Assembly (NCBI GenBank): GCA_964345555.1
Contig: CAYFRD010000003.1
Coordinates: 7,913-71,912 of the forward strand
From: Peptoniphilus_E sp964345555
GTDB taxonomy: Bacteria; Bacillota; Clostridia; Tissierellales; Peptoniphilaceae
DNA length: 64,000 nucleotides
Direction of reading: 5' to 3'
Notes under the pieces: model-generated
The model's input: only the letters and a program-made list of their open reading frames with translations
Database searches by the model: none
Told to the model about the DNA's origin: nothing
Made by a program: the position numbers and the translations under genes
Shown here: piece by piece, positions 1 to 8,243 of the stretch
How positions within the stretch are numbered: position 1 is the first letter of the stretch
Layout of the letters: each line of letters starts with the position of its first letter

Positions 1-1067
1 GATTTCAAAGCTTCTATAACTGCTTCATAATCTGTAGAACCGGCTTTTTCATAAGCTTGTTTATATAAATAAACTGTATCATATCCCAAAGCTGCAAATG
101 ATGACGGATCTTCGTTATATTTTGCTCTGTATGCTTCAACAAAGCTCTTTACCTTTTCTGAATCATCATCTACCGCATAGTGATTTGTAAAGTAAACTCC
201 TTCAAGAATTCCCTTAGATGCTTCATCAATAGTAGCAAGTACTCCGTCCCATCCGTCAGGTCCGATTAAGTTTGCTTCTATTCCTAAATCTCTGGCTTGT
301 TTTGCAATTAAAACATCTTTTTCATAGTATTCGGGGATGATTATTACGTCCGGTTGTCCGTTTTGGATATTTGTCAATTGAACTTTGAAGTCAACATCTG
401 TTCCGCCGTATCCTTCATCTGCAACTATTTCAAGACCTTTTTCTTCAAATGCAGCCTTGAATGCATCAGCTACACCGTTTGAATAGTCATCGGAGTTATT
501 TCTCAATATTGCCGCTTTTTTTGCTCCAAGAGTATCTGCTGCAAAGTTTGCAAGTATCTTTCCTTGAAGCGGGTCGGTGAAGCAAGTTCTGAATACATTC
601 TCTTTTCCTTCAGTGATTGAAACCATTGTTCCTGTAGGTGTGATCATTGGTATTCCATCTGTTTCAGAGTTATCTGCAACTGCTTGTGCAGGCTTTGAAG
701 TTATAGGTCCGACGATGCCCACCACTTCTTCTTCTATCAATTTATTGTAAATAGTTACTGCTTCAGTAGGATCTCCCTTATTATCTTCAGAAACATATTC
801 TATTTGTTTTCCGTTAATACCGCCATTTGTGTTAATTTCTTCAATAGCAAGTTTAATTCCGTTTTCAGTAGTATTTCCATAAACAGCTACCGCTCCGGTC
901 TTAGGTATAATTCCGCCGAGTTTAATAACCTCGGAATCAGACCCCGTAGTTTCTTCTGCATTTGTTGCAGTGTTATTTTCTGCAGCTCCGGCATTTCCTT
1001 GATTATTTCCGCCACAGGCAGTTAAAACAAAAACAAGTGCCAATAAAGCTAACAATGTCTTTTTCAT
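1..1067 (-). CDS. Branched-chain amino acid-type ABC transporter substrate-binding lipoprotein (partial, C-terminus cut by window edge)
   Basis: About 355 residues are visible, reading out of the left edge of the window. The protein begins MKKTLLALLALVFVLTACGG, a lipoprotein signal peptide with the lipobox LTAC, so the mature protein should be lipid-anchored at Cys18 outside the membrane. After a low-complexity N/E/T/G linker comes a periplasmic-binding fold of the Leu/Ile/Val-BP type (IKLGGIIPKTGAVAVYG near the start, then VGPITSK and a later DPLQGKILA stretch). The expected role is capture of branched-chain amino acids or another small ligand for an ABC importer whose permease and ATPase genes would lie to the left. 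The start is supported by AGGAGG 6-11 bases upstream and by a sigma-A promoter. The ligand cannot be read from the sequence. Confidence 0.9.
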   Translation of the reverse strand, partial: MKKTLLALLALVFVLTACGGNNQGNAGAAENNTATNAEETTGSDSEVIKLGGIIPKTGAVAVYGNTTENGIKLAIEEINTNGGINGKQIEYVSEDNKGDPTEAVTIYNKLIEEEVVGIVGPITSKPAQAVADNSETDGIPMITPTGTMVSITEGKENVFRTCFTDPLQGKILANFAADTLGAKKAAILRNNSDDYSNGVADAFKAAFEEKGLEIVADEGYGGTDVDFKVQLTNIQNGQPDVIIIPEYYEKDVLIAKQARDLGIEANLIGPDGWDGVLATIDEASKGILEGVYFTNHYAVDDDSEKVKSFVEAYRAKYNEDPSSFAALGYDTVYLYKQAYEKAGSTDYEAVIEALK

Positions 1068-1098
1068 TTTCCTTCCTCCTAAAAAAAATATTTCTCCT

Positions 1099-1126
1099 AT
1101 TATAACACTAAAATAATCTATTTCAA
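1099..1126 (-). promoter_or_regulatory. Sigma-A promoter of the ABC substrate-binding lipoprotein gene
   Basis: On the minus strand TTGAAA (1126-1121) and TATAAT (1104-1099) are 16 bases apart, about 30 bases before the AGGAGG and ATG of the lipoprotein gene. The -10 is preceded by TGT. Confidence 0.75.
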
Positions 1127-1180
1127 AGCTTTATGTTAAAAAAGAATTAAAATACTGTTCGCAAATATTTTGCCCTGTTT

Positions 1181-2902
1181 TTACATCTTTTCAGGCGAAG
1201 CTATTCCCAATAAACTCAATCCTTCTTTGATCACGTTCTTTACCGCATAACAAAGCATAAGTCTTGTGTTTTTCAGAAGTTCATCCTCTATTATTATTTG
1301 AGTGTGATTATAGTATCTGTTGAAAGCTCTTGCTAATTCAACAGTATATCTTGTTATGAAATAGGGTTCATATTTTTCATGGGCATCTATTACTACATCG
1401 GTGAAATTATATAGAGTTCTCAATATATTGTATTCTTCATCCGACTTTAACAGACTCGGATCTATTTTATTGTTTATGTCAAAGTTTCCTTTTTCCAATA
1501 GTGAGCAAGTTCTCGTATGCACGTATTGTACATAAGGTCCTGTTTCTCCTTCAAAGGCAAGTGTTTTATCCCATGAGAACACGTAGTCTTTTATTCTTTG
1601 ATTGAACAACTCTTGGAATTTTACCGCTCCTATTCCTACTTGAGCAGCCAACTCCTCTTTATTTTCAATTTTTTCACCCTTTTCTTCTTCTCTCTTTGTA
1701 AGAATTTCCTTTACTTTTTCCACCGATTTGTTGAGGACATCTTCAAGATATACTACTCTTCCCTTTCTCGTGGAAAGTGTACCTTCTTCAAGAGCAACCA
1801 TTCCGAATGGAACATGGACTACTTCATCTGACCAGTCATATCCCATCTCTTTCAATATACCTTTAAGTTGTTGAAAGTGGAGGATTTGTTGAGAACCTAC
1901 TACATAGATATTTCTGTATGGTTTGTGTTCGGTGTGTCTATAGTGAGCAGCAGCGATATCTCTAGTTATATAAATTGTAGATCCGTCAGACTTTATTATC
2001 AGTGCCGGAGGTAGATCATATTTCGACAAATCTACTATTTTAGCACCTTCCGATTCAACAAGTGCCCCGGATTTTTCCAATTGTTCCACTTCTGCCGGCA
2101 TATAATCTGAATAGAAAGATTCTCCCTTGAAAGTATCGTATTCTATGTCCAACATTTTATATACTTTGTTGAATTCCATAAGAGATACATCTCTTATCCA
2201 TTGCCAAAGTTCCAAGGCTTCTTCATCTTTATTTTCAAGTCTTGCAAACCAATTTCTGCATTCATCTCTCAATTCAGGATCAAGTTCGACTTCTGTATTT
2301 ATTTTTACATAGAGCTTTAATAGTTCAGGGATGGGATTGTTCATTATAACTTCTTTATCTCCCCATCTTTTTATTGCGACTATCAGCATACCGAATTGTG
2401 TTCCGTAGTCTCCAAGATGATTATAAGAAATCGTATTATAGCCTAAGAAATTATAAATTCTCTTAATAGAATCTCCTATGACAGTAGATCTTATATGTCC
2501 GATGTGGAATGGTTTTGCAATGTTGGGAGATGAATATTCCACTACTACATTTTTTCCTTCCCCTATGCCCGGTTTACCGAAATCCTCTTGTTTTTCTTTG
2601 ATTTCACTTAAAATTTCCGACGATAACTTTAATTTATTTATATAAAAATTTATATATGCCGATTTAGATTCCACTTTTTCAAAGTATTCACTTGATATTG
2701 AATCGACAACTTCCTTTGCAATTATAGCGGGATTTTTTCTAAATACCTTGGCTAAAGAAAAAACAGGAAAGGCATAATCTCCCATATCTGAATTAGGAGG
2801 TACTTCTATTGCTGATTCAATTTCTTCTCTTGTCATCACTTTCTGATCTTTATTTAGTTTATCTTCTAAAATGTTTGCTATTTCTTCTCTAAAATTAACC
2901 AT
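1181..2902 (-). CDS. argS: Arginyl-tRNA synthetase
   Basis: Class I aminoacyl-tRNA synthetase of 573 residues that charges tRNA-Arg with arginine in the cytoplasm. The N-terminal Add-1 tRNA-recognition domain occupies roughly residues 1-100. The signature HIGH is at 133-136 in the context SSPNIAKPFHIGHIRST. The KMSKS equivalent is the degenerate STRKG at 377-381, normal for many ArgRS. A helical anticodon-binding DALR domain closes the protein. The length is normal for the family. The start follows AAGGAG. The gene lies about 50 bases downstream of mutS2 with no terminator seen between them, so it may be the tail of the phe-mutS2 operon or have its own weak promoter. Confidence 0.97.
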   Translation of the reverse strand: MVNFREEIANILEDKLNKDQKVMTREEIESAIEVPPNSDMGDYAFPVFSLAKVFRKNPAIIAKEVVDSISSEYFEKVESKSAYINFYINKLKLSSEILSEIKEKQEDFGKPGIGEGKNVVVEYSSPNIAKPFHIGHIRSTVIGDSIKRIYNFLGYNTISYNHLGDYGTQFGMLIVAIKRWGDKEVIMNNPIPELLKLYVKINTEVELDPELRDECRNWFARLENKDEEALELWQWIRDVSLMEFNKVYKMLDIEYDTFKGESFYSDYMPAEVEQLEKSGALVESEGAKIVDLSKYDLPPALIIKSDGSTIYITRDIAAAHYRHTEHKPYRNIYVVGSQQILHFQQLKGILKEMGYDWSDEVVHVPFGMVALEEGTLSTRKGRVVYLEDVLNKSVEKVKEILTKREEEKGEKIENKEELAAQVGIGAVKFQELFNQRIKDYVFSWDKTLAFEGETGPYVQYVHTRTCSLLEKGNFDINNKIDPSLLKSDEEYNILRTLYNFTDVVIDAHEKYEPYFITRYTVELARAFNRYYNHTQIIIEDELLKNTRLMLCYAVKNVIKEGLSLLGIASPEKM

Positions 2903-2952
2903 ATCTGCTCCTTATTTTAATTTTAATTTTTGCTACTATCATTATATATTAT

Positions 2953-5328
2953 TTATTTAAATTCTACTACACTTACTCCGTCTCCGCCTTCATTATATGC
3001 CGCATCAAAGGATTTTTTTACGGAATGATGCCCTTTCAGATAAATTTTTACTTTTTGCCGCAGAGCTCCTGTACCCTTTCCGTGTATTATTCTCACCTGT
3101 TTTATACCGGATAAATAAGCATCATCTAAATATTTATCAAGTAGAGGCTTTGCATCGTCAAAGGTCTTTCCCCTTATATCCAATTCAGGTTTGATGTACT
3201 TCGATTTGTTGTTTACAAATTTTCTTACTTTCTTTTCCTGTTTTGTTTTTTCTGCTGCAGTTTTCTCCAATGTATCTATGGGAAGCTTCATTTTTATCAT
3301 GCCTATTTGCACAAGGGCAATTTTTTTATCCTTGTCCAAATCCACAACTGTACCTTCGGCATTTAATGATGCTGCTTTTACACTATCTCCTATTTTTAAA
3401 TCCTTACTGGGCTTTGAGGATTTTTTCAAGACTATCTTATCACTTTTTGGCAAAGTTGCATCTAAATTTTCTCTTAAAATATCATTTACTTCTTGAAGTC
3501 GCCTTGATTGAGATGAGCTTAGTTCATTTTTTAATAAATTTATCTCATCCATTACCAGCTTGATATTTTCCTTCGTATTTAAAAGCAACCGCTTGGCTTC
3601 TTCTCTGGACTGTTCCAATATCTTTTCCTTTTGAGATTTTATTTTTTCCATCTCTTTGTCCAGCTTTTCGTTTTTTTCTTCCAATTCAAGTCTTTTAGTG
3701 CTGATTTGCTGTTTGTTTTCTTCTATAAATGATCTGTCCGATTCAATAGATTTTAGTACTTCTTCAAAGGCAATATTTTCTTCACTTATGAATTTCTTTG
3801 CTTCCTCAATTATATCCTCCGGTAAGCCCAACCGCTTTGAAATTTCAAAAGCATTGGATTTGCCGGGAATTCCTATTATAAGTTTGTAAGTGGGAGAAAG
3901 TGTATCCACGTTGAATTCCATGGACGCATTGGCTACTCCATCAGTTGTAAGAGCATATGTTTTCAATTGATTGTAGTGAGTTGTGGCAACTGACAGGATT
4001 TTGTTATCCTTCATGTAATCCATTATGGCATTGGCAAGAGCCGCACCTTCTGTAGGATCTGTGCCCGCACCCAATTCATCAAATATCACCAAGCTTTTAT
4101 CGGTGGCATATTTTAAAATTTCAACTATGTTCACCATATGAGATGAAAAGGTTGATAGAGATTGTTCTATACTTTGTTCATCGCCTATATCCGCAAGCAC
4201 ATTTTCAAATATACCTACTTCGCTGGATTCGTCGGCAGGTATGTGCAATCCATACTGCACCATAAGTACAAGTAATCCCAGTGTTTTTATGCTTACAGTT
4301 TTTCCACCGGTATTGGGTCCTGTAATTATTAAAGATGTAAACTCTTTTCCCAGATAAATATCTATTGGAACGACATTTTTCACCTTCAGCAAAGGATGCC
4401 TTGCATTTTTTAAATTTATGTGTTTATCGTAGTTCATCTTGGGTTTATTTAAATTGAGCTCAACTGCCATCTTAGCCTTTGCAAATATGAAATCCATTTC
4501 TGCAAGTATATCTTGATTTGCAGCTATGGTATAGCTTTGATCCGCAACTAACTGTGACAATTCCGCCAGTATTTTGGCGATTTCTTCAAATTCGTCACTG
4601 TAGAGTGAATTTAATTCGTTGTTCAGATTTACAACAGCCATGGGTTCCACATAGACAGTTTGCCCTGAAGAACTCCTATCGTGTACAAGTCCTTTTAGTT
4701 TGGATTTATTTTCGAGCTTCACGGGAACTACATATCTGCCTTGTCTGATAGTTATCAAGCTGTCTTGAAGATACTTCTTTGTGTCTTCTGAAGAAATTAT
4801 TGAATTTAATTTATCTCTGACAGCTTCTTTTTTTCTTGCTATCTGTTGTCTTAGTGAATAAAGCCTTGGTGAAGCATTATCCGAAATTTCATCAGGTGAT
4901 ATTATGGCGTTGCTTATCTCATCTTCTATGTTTTTATATTCAGATAAATTTTCCGCCCTGTATGCCAGTATTGTCCCCTCAATTTCCGAGCTGTCTGTTC
5001 TGAAGTAGTTCTTCAAATATCTGGACACTCTTAAAAAATCAGAGATGTCCAAGAGTTCAGCCGCACTTAAGCTCCCCCCCATTTGAAGTCTTTTCATCAT
5101 AGGTTTTATGTCTTTAATCCCGAAAAGAGGAGGATTGGATTTTTTTATTATATATTTTATAGCTTCTTCCGTTTCGGCAAGTCTGCTATTGATTTCTTCC
5201 AACTCAGTTGAAATCTCGGTGCTGTCGGCTATATCTTGCCCCAAATCAGAAACTATATATTTTTTTAAAATATTTAATATTTTGTCAAATTCAAGAACTC
5301 TACAGGATCTTGAAACAAGATCTATCAT
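2953..5328 (-). CDS. mutS2: Endonuclease MutS2 (Smr-domain MutS paralogue)
   Basis: A 791-residue protein with the MutS core and clamp in the first 300 residues, an ABC-type ATPase with Walker A GPNTGGKT at 337-344, a Walker B/signature region around IFDELGAGTDPTEGAALA, a long coiled coil (about 510-620), and a C-terminal Smr nuclease domain from about residue 716 (LDIRGKTFDDA, then the HGKGTG motif). MutS2 is known to suppress homologous recombination, and in Bacillus it also acts on collided ribosomes through the Smr domain; it is not the mismatch-repair MutS. Its ATG overlaps the stop of the upstream U32 gene (ATGA), so the two are translationally coupled. The gene order zapA-U32-mutS2 is common in Firmicutes. 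Confidence 0.96.
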   Translation of the reverse strand: MIDLVSRSCRVLEFDKILNILKKYIVSDLGQDIADSTEISTELEEINSRLAETEEAIKYIIKKSNPPLFGIKDIKPMMKRLQMGGSLSAAELLDISDFLRVSRYLKNYFRTDSSEIEGTILAYRAENLSEYKNIEDEISNAIISPDEISDNASPRLYSLRQQIARKKEAVRDKLNSIISSEDTKKYLQDSLITIRQGRYVVPVKLENKSKLKGLVHDRSSSGQTVYVEPMAVVNLNNELNSLYSDEFEEIAKILAELSQLVADQSYTIAANQDILAEMDFIFAKAKMAVELNLNKPKMNYDKHINLKNARHPLLKVKNVVPIDIYLGKEFTSLIITGPNTGGKTVSIKTLGLLVLMVQYGLHIPADESSEVGIFENVLADIGDEQSIEQSLSTFSSHMVNIVEILKYATDKSLVIFDELGAGTDPTEGAALANAIMDYMKDNKILSVATTHYNQLKTYALTTDGVANASMEFNVDTLSPTYKLIIGIPGKSNAFEISKRLGLPEDIIEEAKKFISEENIAFEEVLKSIESDRSFIEENKQQISTKRLELEEKNEKLDKEMEKIKSQKEKILEQSREEAKRLLLNTKENIKLVMDEINLLKNELSSSQSRRLQEVNDILRENLDATLPKSDKIVLKKSSKPSKDLKIGDSVKAASLNAEGTVVDLDKDKKIALVQIGMIKMKLPIDTLEKTAAEKTKQEKKVRKFVNNKSKYIKPELDIRGKTFDDAKPLLDKYLDDAYLSGIKQVRIIHGKGTGALRQKVKIYLKGHHSVKKSFDAAYNEGGDGVSVVEFK

Positions 5329-7691
5329 AAAATCCCCCTGTTTAAGTGCCCCAAGCTCACCGAGCCATATTTTTCTTCTAATTTTTTTCTGATTTTTCTG
5401 TCACTAACATCTGTTTTAAGATTATTTAAAATATCATAATAAAGATTTACCGTTTCTTCAATATCAGATATCAAATTTAGTTTAATATTTTTTACTCCGT
5501 ACTCCAATAGAGATTTAATCTGATTTGAAAACATGAGTGGATGAGCGTTGAAAATTTCACTTATAGAGCCTTTCCTCTTAACAAAGAACTTATCGTTAAA
5601 TGAATCTTCCAAGTAAAATCCTCTACTATACTTGCAATTGTCGCATTTTTCCGAGTTTTTACAACCTAATTCCACAGACATGGGACAGTGAACCATGGTC
5701 ATAACGGGAATAAACCCGTGGGAAATCACTTCTGTGATTTCTCCGCATTTTTCGGCGATATTTTTTATCTGTGACGATTTAAGTTCAGGAGACATTATTA
5801 TTCTGTCAAACCCTATTTCATGCAGATATTGAACAGAATAGCTGTTAAAGGCATTGAGTCCTATATCTGCAACTTTTTTCACAGAGAAATTTTCAAGAGC
5901 ACTTATCTGAGATAAGTTGTTGATCGCAACTTCTTCTATTATATCTAAATTATCTTTTAATATTCTTATGCTTTTTTCCAATTCTATTGAGTTTTGCAAT
6001 TTTCTAAATACAGCTGATATTTTAATATTATTTACCCTTAGATGATTTGCCACTTCTTCGGATAAATCATCTATAGGAAAGTATATTTTATCAACTTTAG
6101 CTGTATCAATCTCGGATAATGCCTTTAAATCGGAAACTTCCACATTTAATTTTACAGTTCTTTGTAAATTAAGTGGTTCTAATTTTAAATTATTGTAATT
6201 TATCTCGATTTTGCCGGTATCTTTTGAAATGATTTCGCCATTTAATTTTTCAATGGCTTCTCGTCTTAATTTGTTAAGAGATGATTTGCTTATAAAGATA
6301 TTATCATCCATCGCTACAACTATGGAGTTCAATTGAAATACGCTGTCGCCCAATTTTGACAGGCTATGCACCGCATATTCTTCGTCTATGGGTTTGTTCA
6401 CAGCTTTTTGTATCTTTTCTTCTAAAATATATTCCGTTTCATAATTTCCGGAAACAACTCTCAGCTTGGGATATTCCCCGATTTTTAACCGACAGTACAT
6501 ATTTATTTTTCTGTAGGTGCGGCTTTGATTTAAATTGTCTTTGATTTGGTCTTCCAGTTCCTTGGAAAAAGTCTTATAGATCTTTGCTCCAACCTTTATA
6601 TTTCTTTTGCTCTTTATAAAAAATTCCTTACCCGGTTTTATTTCAAAGTCCGCTTTAAAACCTTGACTTTCATCGTCTAAAAACTCAATTCCGTCGCCTG
6701 ATGAAATCTTTTTATTGAGCTTTACAAATATACCCTCTCTATTTTTGTCCACTACTTCGCCTATGTGCACTCCTCTGTTGTCAGGTCTTTCCTTAGATAC
6801 AAAGGAGTTACCGAAATCTCCGAAGGGAAGCCCTTGCGTAAATCCCCTGTTAAATATCTGCTTTGTATTCTCTATATCTCTATTGGTTAAGGTTTGTTCC
6901 AAGGCTTTTCTGTAGGAGCTTACTACTTGGTACACGTATTCCGGTCTTTTGAGTCTACCCTCTATTTTCAAGGAGTCGACTCCTAATTCTATTATTTTAT
7001 CTATATTATTCAAGCTATTTAAATCCATAGGTGATATTAAATAGCCTTTTTTATCCAAATCTTTAAAATTTTTATCAAGTATTTTATAAGATTTTCTACA
7101 AGGTTGTGCGCAATTACCTCTGTTGCCTGATCTGCCACCTATCATTGATGACATCAGACATTCTCCTGAAAAGCTAACACAAAGAGCTCCGTGTATAAAG
7201 GCTTCAATTTCAAGATCTGTATTCTCTCTTATGGCAATGATATCTTCAATCTCCGTTTCTCTTGCCAATACGATCCTCTTAAAACCTAAACTCTCAAGCG
7301 TTTTTGCTCCTTGAAGATTGTTCACTGCCATCTGTGTACTTGCATGGATTTCTAAATCAGGTATGCATTTTTTTACCAATGTAGCAAATCCCAAATCCTG
7401 AAGTATTACGGCGTCAACATTTATATTGTATAAAAATTGGCAAAATTTCAGAGCTTCTTCAATTTCCCCATCATCCAATAATATGTTGACAACTACGAAA
7501 ACTTTGGAATTTCTTAAATGAGCATATTCGACAGCCTTTATAAGCTCTTCATCATTAAAATTATTTGCACTTGCTCTTGCAGAAAACTTTTTTCCACCTA
7601 AATAAACGCTATTTGCTCCGGCACAAAGAGCAGCTTCAAGGGACTCAAAGCTGCCGGCCGGAGCTAGTATTTCAATCTTATTTTCTTTCAT
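5325..7691 (-). CDS. U32-family peptidase / tRNA-rRNA hydroxylation-type protein with DUF3656 region
   Basis: This 788-residue protein starts with the U32 core (IEILAPAGSFESLEAAL, later GNRGNCAQPCRKSY, a typical conserved cysteine region near residue 195). A long C-terminal half resembles the DUF3656-containing clostridial U32 proteins. A second cysteine cluster, CKNSEKCDNC, lies near residue 680 and may hold an Fe-S cluster. Related E. coli proteins (RlhA, TrhP) are needed for prephenate-dependent hydroxylation of rRNA or tRNA, while others are called collagenases; which applies here cannot be told from sequence. It overlaps zapA by 14 bases upstream and mutS2 by 4 bases downstream. Confidence 0.85.
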   Translation of the reverse strand: MKENKIEILAPAGSFESLEAALCAGANSVYLGGKKFSARASANNFNDEELIKAVEYAHLRNSKVFVVVNILLDDGEIEEALKFCQFLYNINVDAVILQDLGFATLVKKCIPDLEIHASTQMAVNNLQGAKTLESLGFKRIVLARETEIEDIIAIRENTDLEIEAFIHGALCVSFSGECLMSSMIGGRSGNRGNCAQPCRKSYKILDKNFKDLDKKGYLISPMDLNSLNNIDKIIELGVDSLKIEGRLKRPEYVYQVVSSYRKALEQTLTNRDIENTKQIFNRGFTQGLPFGDFGNSFVSKERPDNRGVHIGEVVDKNREGIFVKLNKKISSGDGIEFLDDESQGFKADFEIKPGKEFFIKSKRNIKVGAKIYKTFSKELEDQIKDNLNQSRTYRKINMYCRLKIGEYPKLRVVSGNYETEYILEEKIQKAVNKPIDEEYAVHSLSKLGDSVFQLNSIVVAMDDNIFISKSSLNKLRREAIEKLNGEIISKDTGKIEINYNNLKLEPLNLQRTVKLNVEVSDLKALSEIDTAKVDKIYFPIDDLSEEVANHLRVNNIKISAVFRKLQNSIELEKSIRILKDNLDIIEEVAINNLSQISALENFSVKKVADIGLNAFNSYSVQYLHEIGFDRIIMSPELKSSQIKNIAEKCGEITEVISHGFIPVMTMVHCPMSVELGCKNSEKCDNCKYSRGFYLEDSFNDKFFVKRKGSISEIFNAHPLMFSNQIKSLLEYGVKNIKLNLISDIEETVNLYYDILNNLKTDVSDRKIRKKLEEKYGSVSLGHLNRGIL

Positions 7692-8226
7692 TTAAACTCT
7701 CTAATTCTCTGTTTAAATCTATTATTCTCTTTTGTAATTCATATATTTGAGATTCCAAAGTGCCCTTTTCTTTCTTTAGAATTTCATTTTTTTCTTCTAA
7801 TTCCGAAATTTTTTGGTTTTGTCTTTCAAATTTGGATCTGTAATCTTTGTTGTCTTCTTCTACGGATTTCAACTTGCTTTTTATAAGACTTAAGTTTGTG
7901 TTTAAACTTTCATTTGCCTTGTTGAGCACTTCCAGTTTCACTTTGGAGTTTTCAAGCTCTCTTATGGTGTTTCTATATTCTTCTTCATCTTCTATGGCTC
8001 TTTGCACAGATTTTTCTTCATTTTTTATTTTTTCTTTTTCATCCAGTACATTTAAAGCCGTGAGTATTAAGGTTTGAACTTGATTGAGTCTATAGTTGGA
8101 ATTTTGAGTCGCCTTTATTCTGGAATCAAGTTCTTTAGCCAAATTATTTATATACTCGGAATCGCTGTTTCCTACCACAAAAAAATTCATGTCATCAATT
8201 GTGACCTTAATCCTGGTATTTCCCAT
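7678..8226 (-). CDS. zapA: ZapA-like cell division protein with long coiled coil
   Basis: 182 residues. The first 60 residues or so match the ZapA head (MGNTRIKVTIDDMNFFVVG, then YINNLAKELDSRI), which binds FtsZ and promotes bundling at the division site. From about residue 65 to the end the protein is a nearly continuous coiled coil rich in E, K, L, N and S. This makes it about twice the length of minimal ZapA proteins, as is usual in clostridia and Bacillus-like species where ZapA sits between pheT and the U32/mutS2 genes. The start follows AGGAGG. It overlaps the U32 gene by 14 bases, indicating one transcript. Confidence 0.85.
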   Translation of the reverse strand: MGNTRIKVTIDDMNFFVVGNSDSEYINNLAKELDSRIKATQNSNYRLNQVQTLILTALNVLDEKEKIKNEEKSVQRAIEDEEEYRNTIRELENSKVKLEVLNKANESLNTNLSLIKSKLKSVEEDNKDYRSKFERQNQKISELEEKNEILKKEKGTLESQIYELQKRIIDLNRELESLNERK

Positions 8227-8243
8227 CTATATCCTCCTATGAA

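Noticed and set aside
1105..1180. Hairpin AAAATA...TATTTT after argS as a terminator
   Set aside because: The stem is only A-T pairs and short; too weak to call.
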